Positions 1 to 7,940 of a stretch of DNA of 10,154 bases are shown here, in pieces. Source of the DNA: Gammaproteobacteria bacterium (GTDB lineage Bacteria > Pseudomonadota > Gammaproteobacteria > Steroidobacterales > Steroidobacteraceae); NCBI GenBank assembly GCA_028293775.1, contig JAQGOD010000457.1, positions 1-10,154 of the forward strand, read 5' to 3'. Made by a program: the position numbers and the translations under genes. The first letter of the stretch is position 1; the number at the start of each line of letters is the position of its first letter. Under the pieces are notes generated by a model. It had not been told where the DNA came from, made no database searches, and worked only from the letters and a program-made list of their open reading frames with translations.

Positions 1-1682
1 TGGTCAAAGAACTGGTGGAAAACGCACTCGATGCGGGCGCGCGGCGAATTGAAGTCGAACTGGAACGTGGCGGATGCGGATCAATCCGCGTTCGAGATGA
101 CGGCACCGGCATCGACCCTGCTGAAATCGCCATGGCTCTTGCCAGGCACGCGACCAGCAAGATCGCCTCGTTGGACGATCTCGAGAAGGTAGCAACCTTA
201 GGTTTTCGCGGCGAAGCATTGCCGAGCATTGCGTCCGTGTCGCGCTTGTCGCTGATATCGCGGTCGGCGCAAGGAGCCCACGCGTGGGGCATCGAAGCCC
301 AGGACGGCGAGATCGGCGCGCCCGCACCGGCCTCGCATGCCGTGGGAACAAGCGTCGAGGTGCGGAATCTCTTTTTCAACGTGCCGGCACGCCGCAAGTT
401 TCTGCGTTCGGAGAATACCGAGTACCAACATATCGTGCGCATGCTCGAGCGCCTGGCGCTGTCGCGCTTCGACGCGGCATTCTCATTGGTCCACAACGGC
501 AAGAACATTTGGAGCTTGCCGGTGGCAGCGGACGGCGCGCAGAGGCTGCAGCGAGTCGCGAAGGTGTGCGGCGAGGAATTTGCCGCTCATGTCTTGGAGC
601 TCAATCACGATACGGAAGCCCTGCGCTTGTCCGGATGGTTGGCGTTGCCGACTTTCTCGCGCAGCCAGGCGGACCTGCAATTCACCTACCTGAATGGGCG
701 CTTCGTGCGCGACAAAGTCCTGATCGGCGCCGCACGCCTGGCGTATCGCGATGTGCTATTCCACGGCAGGTTTTGCGCTTACTTGTTGTATGTGGAAATG
801 GACCCCCGCTTCGTGGACGTGAACGCGCATCCCCAGAAATTGGAAGTGCGTTTTCGCGATTCGCGCCGCGTGCATGATTTTTTGTTTCGCACCCTGGAAA
901 AAGTGCTGGCCGGCACTCGGCCTTCCGGTGAGTCCGCCGGCAGCGCGCCTTCCGACTGGCTCACAGGGGCGCAGGCGCGCTTCGCATTGCCCGAGGCGCC
1001 GCCACGCGCGGCCGCGGATGCCTATCGAAGCTTCTTGAGCCCTGCGAGCGCCGAAGTGCGGGAGGCCTGGGCTCCGCCGCAGCGGATGCCCGCGGCCGCA
1101 GAGGCGCCCTTGGGCTATGCCATCGCGCAACTTCACGGCGTGTACATCCTGGCGCAGTCTCCCGACGGCTTGGTACTGGTGGACATGCATGCGGCGCACG
1201 AGAGGATCATGTACGAGGGCATGAAGAAACTCTTGGCCGGAGATACCGCGCAACAACAACTGTTGATGCCCGAAATACTCGACGTTACGCCGGCGCAGGC
1301 GGACGCGGCGGAAGGGCACTTACAGGAATTTGCGGCCTTGGGTTTTGAAGTAACGCGTTCAAGTCCCGACCAATTGGCATTGCGCGCCATCCCGACTCTG
1401 CTGGCCGGGCGCGATCCGGCGGGCATCGTGCGAGATGTCTTGTCCGACCTGCTGGAAGCAGGTCATTCCCGGCGCGTCGAGGAATCCATTAACCACTTGC
1501 TGGCCACCATGGCCTGTCATGCCGCCGTGCGTGCACAGCGCACCTTGAGCTTGCCGGAGATGAATGCACTGCTGCGCGAAATGGAAGGCACGGAGCGTGC
1601 CGACCAGTGCAATCACGGCCGCCCCACGTGGGTTCGTCTGTCCATGAGCGAGCTTGATCGTCTGTTTTTGCGCGGACGGTGA
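1..1682 (+). CDS. mutL: DNA mismatch repair protein MutL, 5' partial
   Basis: MutL is the ATP-driven matchmaker of mismatch repair, linking MutS to downstream nicking and excision. The gene is already open at the left edge: the first full codon is at 3 and encodes VKELVENALDAGA, the GHKL ATPase motif I, so by comparison with E. coli about 26 N-terminal residues are missing. Next come DDGTGI (96-113, motif II), HATSKI, and GFRGEAL (201-221, ATP lid). A short Ala/Pro-rich linker lies around 920-1100, followed by the C-terminal dimerisation domain. That domain has DMHAAHERIMYE (1182-1217), matching the metal-binding endonuclease pattern DxHAx2Ex4E, plus ACHAAVRA (from 1512) and CNHGRPT (from 1608). 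The protein is therefore predicted to nick DNA itself, unlike E. coli MutL, which relies on MutH. The TGA stop overlaps the miaA GTG in GTGA. Family identity is certain; nicking activity is inferred from the motifs. Confidence 0.98.
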   Translation, partial: VKELVENALDAGARRIEVELERGGCGSIRVRDDGTGIDPAEIAMALARHATSKIASLDDLEKVATLGFRGEALPSIASVSRLSLISRSAQGAHAWGIEAQDGEIGAPAPASHAVGTSVEVRNLFFNVPARRKFLRSENTEYQHIVRMLERLALSRFDAAFSLVHNGKNIWSLPVAADGAQRLQRVAKVCGEEFAAHVLELNHDTEALRLSGWLALPTFSRSQADLQFTYLNGRFVRDKVLIGAARLAYRDVLFHGRFCAYLLYVEMDPRFVDVNAHPQKLEVRFRDSRRVHDFLFRTLEKVLAGTRPSGESAGSAPSDWLTGAQARFALPEAPPRAAADAYRSFLSPASAEVREAWAPPQRMPAAAEAPLGYAIAQLHGVYILAQSPDGLVLVDMHAAHERIMYEGMKKLLAGDTAQQQLLMPEILDVTPAQADAAEGHLQEFAALGFEVTRSSPDQLALRAIPTLLAGRDPAGIVRDVLSDLLEAGHSRRVEESINHLLATMACHAAVRAQRTLSLPEMNALLREMEGTERADQCNHGRPTWVRLSMSELDRLFLRGR

Positions 1683-2644
1683 ATTTACCGGCGCCACATC
1701 GCCGCTCTGCGGTCTTATTGATGGGTCCTACCGGTTCTGGAAAATCCGAGCTGGCCATTCGCCTCACGGAACAATTGCCGCTGGAAATCATCAGTGTCGA
1801 TTCTGCGCTGGTGTATCGGGGAATGGACATCGGCACCGCCAAGCCGGACAAGAGCATTCGCGCCCGCACGCCGCACCACCTCATTGACATCCGCGACCCC
1901 GCAACGGGCTATTCGGTGGGTGAATTTACCCGCGACGCTCTATGTGCGATGAAGGACATCTGGTCGCGCGGCCGCCAACCGCTCCTGGTCGGCGGCACCA
2001 TGATGTATTTTCACGCCCTGACGAGCGGTATTGCCGAGTTGCCCGAATCCGATCCGGAAGTACGCGCCGAGATCGATGCGAGCGCCGCTGCATTGGGTTG
2101 GGCCGCGGTTCATCAGGCGCTTGCTGAAGTCGACCCCAAGGCGGCTGCGCGTATCCACACCAACGACCCTCAACGCATCCAACGTGCACTCGAGGTTCAC
2201 CGTATCACCGGCGAAACTATTACAAAATTGCAACAGGACCGCGTGTCGGTATTAACCGACGTAAATGTCATCGAATTTGCGCTTGCGCCCCTTGAACGCG
2301 CCGAGTTACACACCAAGATCGAATTGCGATTTAAGGGAATGCTCGACGCCGGTTTCGTGGAAGAGGTAAGGAACCTGTACGAAAGAGGCGATTTGGGCCC
2401 GGAACATCCTTCTATGCGCGCGGTCGGATATCGGCAGATATGGCGATACTTGGCCGGGTTGAGTGCGTTAGATGAAGCCACCGAACAAGCAATTGCGGCG
2501 ACGCGACAACTCGCGAAGCGGCAATTGACGTGGCTTCGACGCCGCACCGACGCACGCTGGTTGGATTCTATGCGCCCGAACGTTGCACGCTCGATTTTTG
2601 AGGCACTGTCCGAGAGCGGCTTTGCAAACGGGTCTTCCTTTTAA
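1679..2644 (+). CDS. miaA: tRNA dimethylallyltransferase MiaA
   Basis: MiaA transfers a dimethylallyl group from DMAPP to N6 of A37 in tRNAs that read codons starting with U, the first step towards ms2i6A. The 321-residue length is typical. Visible motifs are the P-loop GPTGSGKS (16-23), DSALVYRGMDIGTAKP (41-56) with the conserved Asp41, HHLID (66-70), the GGTMMYF substrate-channel motif (105-111), and in the C-terminal half RAVGYRQIW and KRQLTWLRR. The start is GTG 1679, overlapping the mutL TGA by 4 bases; this gives the expected short lead-in to the P-loop. Only a weak GGA lies upstream, so translation is probably coupled to mutL. In E. coli, promoters inside and upstream of miaA feed hfq; I could not identify equivalents inside the gene here. 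Confidence 0.98.
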   Translation: MNLPAPHRRSAVLLMGPTGSGKSELAIRLTEQLPLEIISVDSALVYRGMDIGTAKPDKSIRARTPHHLIDIRDPATGYSVGEFTRDALCAMKDIWSRGRQPLLVGGTMMYFHALTSGIAELPESDPEVRAEIDASAAALGWAAVHQALAEVDPKAAARIHTNDPQRIQRALEVHRITGETITKLQQDRVSVLTDVNVIEFALAPLERAELHTKIELRFKGMLDAGFVEEVRNLYERGDLGPEHPSMRAVGYRQIWRYLAGLSALDEATEQAIAATRQLAKRQLTWLRRRTDARWLDSMRPNVARSIFEALSESGFANGSSF

Positions 2645-2663
2645 CCGTGGAACCATTGCGCTG

Positions 2664-2672
2664 TGCTAGCAT
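2664..2672 (+). promoter_or_regulatory. Possible extended -10 promoter for hfq (weak)
   Basis: The miaA-hfq gap (2645-2747) holds TG-C-TAGCAT, an extended -10 pattern with 4 of 6 matches to TATAAT, including the key second A and last T. No recognisable -35 lies 16-18 bases upstream. A start near 2679 would give a leader of about 69 bases. It fits the expectation that hfq has its own promoter in addition to read-through from miaA, but the match alone is weak. Confidence 0.25.
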
Positions 2673-2733
2673 TAATCAGGTATGTGCCTCGTGCCGCATG
2701 GAAGTGATACGCAGTACAAACGACTCTAAAAAC

Positions 2734-2739
2734 AAGGAG
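2734..2739 (+). promoter_or_regulatory. Shine-Dalgarno of hfq
   Basis: AAGGAG sits 8 bases before the ATG at 2748. Together with the S53 site at 9245-9249 it is one of the two strongest ribosome binding sites in the window, in keeping with an abundant RNA chaperone and independent rather than coupled initiation. Confidence 0.8.
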
Positions 2740-2747
2740 CTTTACCC

Positions 2748-3005
2748 ATGGCCCGTGGCCAGTCTCTGCAGGACCCATTTTTGAATGCCCTGCGCAAAGA
2801 AAGAGTGCCGGTTTCAATTTATCTTGTGAACGGCATCAAACTACAAGGACAGATCGATTCATTCGACCAGTTCGTCGTGTTGTTGAGAAATAGCGTGAGT
2901 CAGATGGTCTACAAACATGCCATCTCCACGGTCGTACCGGCGCGCAATGTGCGATTGCCGACCGGCGAGGACGGCGAAGTCACGGAACCGGCCATCGTCG
3001 AATGA
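2748..3005 (+). CDS. hfq: RNA chaperone Hfq
   Basis: Hfq is a hexameric Sm-like ring that binds sRNAs and mRNAs and promotes their pairing in the cytoplasm. The 85-residue protein matches E. coli Hfq almost residue for residue over 1-65: GQSLQDPF with Gln8 (proximal U-binding face), the arginine-rich rim R16-K17-E18-R19, Sm1 ending in the [10 protein letters not shown] stretch (37-46) with Phe42, and Sm2 [10 protein letters not shown] (55-64) with Lys56 and His57. The C-terminal tail after residue 66 is short and acidic ([13 protein letters not shown]). In E. coli an acidic C-terminal tip competes with RNA for the core; a similar role here is inference. The start is fixed by the strong Shine-Dalgarno at 2734-2739. 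The stop TGA (3003-3005) is in the same reading frame as hflX, with no other stop between the two genes. Confidence 0.99.
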   Translation: MARGQSLQDPFLNALRKERVPVSIYLVNGIKLQGQIDSFDQFVVLLRNSVSQMVYKHAISTVVPARNVRLPTGEDGEVTEPAIVE

Positions 3006-3017
3006 GCGGGTGGCTCT

Positions 3018-4325
3018 CTGCAACTATTTGAACGCCCGCGAGGCGGTGAGCGTGCCATTTTGGTCGGCGTCGGCATTGGGCATCCCGTCGATTCGAGCGA
3101 CATTGCCGAATTTTCCGCTTTGGCGGCTTCGGCGGGCACGGTTGTCGTCGGCACGGTGCTCGCCTCGCGTGCTCGTCCCGATGCCAAATATTTTGTGGGC
3201 ACGGGCAAGGCGGAGGAAATCCGCGCCTTTGCCGAAGCGAACGAAGCCGACTTGGTGCTGGTCGATCAAACCTTAAGCCCAAGCCAAGAACGAAATCTGG
3301 AAAAGCTTACAGGCCGTCGAGTATTAGACCGTAACGGGTTGATTTTGGACATCTTTGCTCAGCGCGCCCGAAGCTTCGAGGGCAAGCTGCAGGTGGAGCT
3401 CGCACAGCTGTCGCATTTGTCCACGCGTCTCGTCCGGGGGTGGACCCACCTTGAGCGTCAAAAGGGCGGTATCGGGTTGCGAGGCCCGGGCGAAACCCAA
3501 TTGGAGACCGATCGACGCTTGATCGCGAAACGCATCCGCACCTTGCGATCGCGTTTGGAGAAGCTCGACCGGCAGCGCGACACCGGCCGCCATGTCAGGC
3601 GCGAAGTTCCGGTACCGACGGTGGCGCTGGTCGGTTACACCAATGCCGGCAAGTCGACGCTGTTCAATGCATTGACCGGATCGCAGACCTACGTTGCCGA
3701 TCAGTTGTTCGCAACGCTTGATCCCACGGTACGGCGCGTCGAGCTGGGCGGTGTCGGCGAGGTGGTTCTGGCCGATACGGTAGGATTTGTTCGCGCCCTG
3801 CCACACGAACTGGTGGCGGCATTTCGCTCCACGCTGCAGGAAGCGCGCGACGCCGACCTGCTGCTGCATGTCGTGGACGCGAGTGATCCGTTGCGCGACG
3901 AACGCATCGAACAAGTTCGCGAGGTGCTGCGCGGCATCGGCGCCGGCCAAATTCGCGAATTACTGGTGTTCAACAAGATCGACCTGAGCGGCGATAAGCC
4001 TCGCACCCTTCTCGGAGCCGACGGGGTTGCAACGCAGGCTTGGCTCTGCGCGGCGAGCGGCTCAGGGCTAGGATTATTGCGTGAAGCCATGGCGCACGCC
4101 GTGCGTCCGAATCAGGTCCGGCGTACTTTCCATTTACAACTACAAGCCGCGGCCGTCAGATCCGATCTGTACAAGCGCAATGCGGTGCGCGCCGAAAAGC
4201 AATGCGACGATGGCAGCTGGGATATGGAAGTCGAATTGGACTTGGCCGAGGTCGCCAAATTGTCCGGTGCCAAAGGCGTCAACCTCGTGGAAACTCCGCG
4301 ATCTCGTGAACAGCGCGTCGCCTAA
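3018..4325 (+). CDS. hflX: Ribosome-associated GTPase HflX (start uncertain)
   Basis: HflX is a GTPase that binds 50S and 70S ribosomes and splits or rescues stalled ones under stress. Counting from CTG 3018 (435 residues), the N-terminal HflX domain contains KYFVGTGKAEEI and the LDRNGLILDIFAQRA segment. The glycine-rich linker has RGWTHLERQKGGIGLRGPGE. The G domain has G1 GYTNAGKS (206-213), G3 DTVGF (253-257) and G4 NKID (319-322). The first canonical start codon is TTG 3060, but the frame upstream still encodes LFERPRGGERAILVG, which matches the conserved HflX N terminus (E. coli MFDRYDAGEQAVLV, Pseudomonas FFERHGGGERAVLV). The only plausible start in frame that keeps this is CTG 3018, 12 bases after the hfq stop. 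An annotation pipeline would probably report 3060-4325. The stop is TAA 4323-4325. Product identity is certain; the start is not. Confidence 0.93.
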   Translation: MQLFERPRGGERAILVGVGIGHPVDSSDIAEFSALAASAGTVVVGTVLASRARPDAKYFVGTGKAEEIRAFAEANEADLVLVDQTLSPSQERNLEKLTGRRVLDRNGLILDIFAQRARSFEGKLQVELAQLSHLSTRLVRGWTHLERQKGGIGLRGPGETQLETDRRLIAKRIRTLRSRLEKLDRQRDTGRHVRREVPVPTVALVGYTNAGKSTLFNALTGSQTYVADQLFATLDPTVRRVELGGVGEVVLADTVGFVRALPHELVAAFRSTLQEARDADLLLHVVDASDPLRDERIEQVREVLRGIGAGQIRELLVFNKIDLSGDKPRTLLGADGVATQAWLCAASGSGLGLLREAMAHAVRPNQVRRTFHLQLQAAAVRSDLYKRNAVRAEKQCDDGSWDMEVELDLAEVAKLSGAKGVNLVETPRSREQRVA

Positions 4326-4336
4326 GCTTTCTTAGG
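4321..4336 (+). other. Small hairpin over the hflX stop codon
   Basis: CCTAAG-CTTT-CTTAGG is a perfect 6-base-pair stem with a 4-base loop, and the hflX stop TAA is inside its left arm. No run of T follows, so it is not a convincing intrinsic terminator. It may mark an mRNA 3' end, or be chance. Confidence 0.4.
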
Positions 4337-4353
4337 TAGCCGTCGGGCTCGCC

Positions 4354-4362
4354 TGTTAGAAT
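4354..4362 (+). promoter_or_regulatory. Candidate extended -10 promoter for hflKC
   Basis: TG-T-TAGAAT is an extended -10 element with 5 of 6 matches to TATAAT, in the only noteworthy gap between hflX and hflK. No clear -35 is present 16-18 bases upstream, as is tolerated for extended -10 promoters. Transcription would start near 4369, giving an AU-rich leader of about 23 bases before the hflK ATG. It could drive hflK-hflC-DUF2065-purA and the genes behind them. Confidence 0.5.
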
Positions 4363-4386
4363 GCCCGGCTATTTATTATTGGGCAT
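4361..4386 (+). other. Inverted repeat with AT-rich loop before hflK
   Basis: ATGCCC (4361-4366) pairs perfectly with GGGCAT (4381-4386) across a 14-base loop containing TATTTATTATT. It lies 5 bases before the hflK ATG and covers the only G-rich spot (GGG 4381-4383) that could serve as a Shine-Dalgarno. The left arm overlaps the proposed -10, so only transcripts reading in from hflX would carry the complete stem. Confidence 0.3.
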
Positions 4387-4391
4387 ATCTC

Positions 4392-5531
4392 ATGGCTTGG
4401 AATGAACCTGGTGGGGAAAAGCGCAATCCCTGGAACCGACCCCAGCAATCGCAAAACGATCTGGACGATGTGCTGCGAAACTTCCAGCGGCGCCTGAGTG
4501 CGCTGTTCGGGCGCGGCAGCGGCGGCAGCAGTCTTGGGAGCGGTCAAAATTCCCCGGGCTTCGGCAAGGGCGTCACCAGCATTTTGGTGCTTATCGGCGC
4601 GGTTTGGATCGGCAGCGGCTTGTATCGCGTCGATGCACAGGAGCGGGCCGTCATTTTACGCTTCGGCCAGTACGTGCAGACCACGGGACCCGGATACAAC
4701 TGGCATCTGCCTTGGCCGATCGAGACGAAGCGCATCGTCAACGTCTCGCAGCAGTTCAGCGTGACCGATGATGCCAGGATGCTCACTTCCGATACCAACC
4801 TGGTCGAAGTCAAATCGGCAGTTCAGTACACCAAGCCCGATCCGCGCAAATACCTGTTCAAGGTCAACAACGTCGAGGAAACTTTGGTGCAGGTGAGCGA
4901 GAGCGCCATGCGCGAGGCGGTGGGCCAGGCCTCGCTCGACAAGGCGCTTGCCTTTGATCCCTCGATCACGGATCGCGCAAAAGTGTTGTTGCAGCGGACG
5001 CTCGATAACTACGACATGGGCGTCAATATCATCAGTGTCAAACTAGGCGATGTTATCGTTCCGGATCCGGTGCAGGATGCGCAGCGCGATGCCATCAAGG
5101 CGGATAAGGACCGGCAGCGTTACCAACAGGACGCGGAAACATATCGCAACGACGTGGTGCCGCGGGCGCGCGGGCAAGCGGCGAAAAACTTGCTCGATGC
5201 CGAAGCGTACCGGCTGCAAGTGCTCGCTCTGGCGCAGGGCGAGACATCTCGATTCGATCAGGTCTTGAGCCAGTACGAACATGCCCCCGCCGTCACGCGC
5301 GAACGTATGTATCTCGAGACCATGGAAAATGTTTACAAGAACTCGCGCAAGGTGCTCGTCGACACCAAGGGCAGCAACAGCATGCTGTACTTGCCGTTGG
5401 AAAAACTGATCTCATCGGGACCGCAATCCATATCCAACCCTAACGACACAATGACGGTGGCGCCTGCGCGGCTGCCGGAGATCCAAGTGACCCCGATGGA
5501 AGACCCTGCTCGGGCGCGTGGAGTGCGCTGA
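4392..5531 (+). CDS. hflK: FtsH protease modulator HflK
   Basis: HflK is an SPFH/band 7 inner-membrane protein that assembles with HflC into a large cage around the FtsH protease and controls its access to membrane substrates. The 379-residue product starts with the family-typical MAWNEPGG and a Pro/Gln-rich cytoplasmic stretch. A Gly/Ser-rich linker follows (about 40-58), then a single membrane segment (about 61-78). The band 7 domain starts at YRVDAQERAVILRFG, and a coiled-coil-prone helical region includes the conserved GETSRFDQVLSQY. It is somewhat shorter than E. coli HflK (about 419), mainly at the termini. There is no good Shine-Dalgarno before ATG 4392; only GGG lies 8 bases upstream. 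Its TGA shares one base with the hflC ATG (TGATG), so HflC is probably made in step with HflK. Confidence 0.98.
   Translation: MAWNEPGGEKRNPWNRPQQSQNDLDDVLRNFQRRLSALFGRGSGGSSLGSGQNSPGFGKGVTSILVLIGAVWIGSGLYRVDAQERAVILRFGQYVQTTGPGYNWHLPWPIETKRIVNVSQQFSVTDDARMLTSDTNLVEVKSAVQYTKPDPRKYLFKVNNVEETLVQVSESAMREAVGQASLDKALAFDPSITDRAKVLLQRTLDNYDMGVNIISVKLGDVIVPDPVQDAQRDAIKADKDRQRYQQDAETYRNDVVPRARGQAAKNLLDAEAYRLQVLALAQGETSRFDQVLSQYEHAPAVTRERMYLETMENVYKNSRKVLVDTKGSNSMLYLPLEKLISSGPQSISNPNDTMTVAPARLPEIQVTPMEDPARARGVR
5520..5523 (+). promoter_or_regulatory. Shine-Dalgarno of hflC inside the hflK 3' end
   Basis: GGAG lies 7 bases before the ATG at 5531, within the last codons of hflK. It supports this start and allows re-initiation after the hflK stop. 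Confidence 0.6.
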
Positions 5532-6430
5532 TGCAAAACCGACTGCTCTATATTTTACTGGCGGTGGTGGCCGTGATTTTGATCGTGCGCGCCAGCCTAT
5601 TTACGGTGAGCGAGGGGCAGCTGGCCATCAAGTTCCTGGGCGGCGAAATCGTCGATTCGAACTATAAGCCGGGCCTGCACTTCAAGATTCCTCTGGTCAA
5701 CGAAGTCAACCGTTACGATGCGCGCATTCTCACGCAGATGTACCCGTCGGAGCATTTCCTGACCCGCGAGCAGGAACAGCTCAATGTGGATTTCTACGTC
5801 AAGTGGCGCATCCAAAATCTACGCCGATTCTATGAGGCAACCGGCGGCACCGAAGAGGTTGCCAATGCGCGCTTGGGCGAAACGGTGAAGGACAGCATCA
5901 AGAGCGTGGTGACGCAACGCACCCTGCAGCAGGTCATTACCGCGGAGCGCACGGAATTCACCGACGCCATGATGAAAACCGCGCGGCCGCTGGCGGAGCA
6001 ACTGGGCGTTGAGCTGGTGGATGTGCGCATCACCAAGATTGATCTGCCGCAGCAGGTTCAGGACTCCGTGTTCGATCGCATGCGGTCCAACTTCAAGGCG
6101 CAGGCTGCCAAGCTTCGCGCCGAGGGCGTGGAAGCGGCGGAGCGCACCCGCGCCGAAGCCAACAAGGCGCAAACCGAGATTTTGGCCGATGCCGCACGGC
6201 AAGCGGGACAAACTCGCGGCCAGGGCGATGCCTCGGCGAGCGAGGTGTATGCGAAGTCCTATTCGAAGAACCCGGAGTTCTACAGTTTTTATCGCAGCAT
6301 GCAATCGTACCGAGAGTCGGTGGGCACGCAAGGCGACATGATGGTGATCGCGCCGGACAGTGCCTACTTCAAGTATTTCAACAAGCCGCAACCGCAAGTT
6401 CAGCTGCCCACTCAGCCCCCGAAGCGCTAA
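5531..6430 (+). CDS. hflC: FtsH protease modulator HflC
   Basis: HflC is the partner of HflK in the periplasm-facing HflKC complex that regulates FtsH. The 299-residue protein has an N-terminal membrane segment (about 4-24) directly followed by the SPFH domain (LFTVSEGQLAIKFLGG onwards, KPGLHFKIP). A long helical region rich in Ala, Glu and Arg follows (AAKLRAEGVEAAERTRAEA), then the conserved YAKSYSKNPEFYSFYRSM block. The C terminus is a Pro/Gln-rich tail. The start ATG overlaps the hflK stop by one base and has its own GGAG. Length and domain order are ordinary for the family. Confidence 0.98.
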   Translation: MQNRLLYILLAVVAVILIVRASLFTVSEGQLAIKFLGGEIVDSNYKPGLHFKIPLVNEVNRYDARILTQMYPSEHFLTREQEQLNVDFYVKWRIQNLRRFYEATGGTEEVANARLGETVKDSIKSVVTQRTLQQVITAERTEFTDAMMKTARPLAEQLGVELVDVRITKIDLPQQVQDSVFDRMRSNFKAQAAKLRAEGVEAAERTRAEANKAQTEILADAARQAGQTRGQGDASASEVYAKSYSKNPEFYSFYRSMQSYRESVGTQGDMMVIAPDSAYFKYFNKPQPQVQLPTQPPKR

Positions 6431-6442
6431 CCGCAACTCATC

Positions 6443-7939
<1,497 letters not shown>

Positions 7940-7940
<1 letters not shown>

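Noticed and set aside
284..877. A 197-codon + strand frame inside mutL
   Set aside because: It is a shifted frame within the conserved ATPase region of mutL, and its Arg-rich composition is typical of a shadow frame.
2648..2660. Sigma-54-like TGGAAC and TTGC pair upstream of hfq
   Set aside because: The GG and GC elements are about 9 bases apart instead of the required 12, so the helical spacing is wrong.
3324..3950. A 208-codon open frame on the - strand opposite hflX
   Set aside because: hflX is unambiguous here with intact GTPase motifs; the opposite frame shows no domain pattern.
4321..4336. Intrinsic terminator after hflX
   Set aside because: The stem is only 6 pairs, not GC-rich, and is not followed by a run of T; it overlaps the stop codon. 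Kept only as a hairpin.
5819..6436. A 205-codon open frame on the - strand opposite hflC
   Set aside because: It is a Leu/Arg/His-rich mirror of hflC codons with no family signature and no ribosome binding site evidence.
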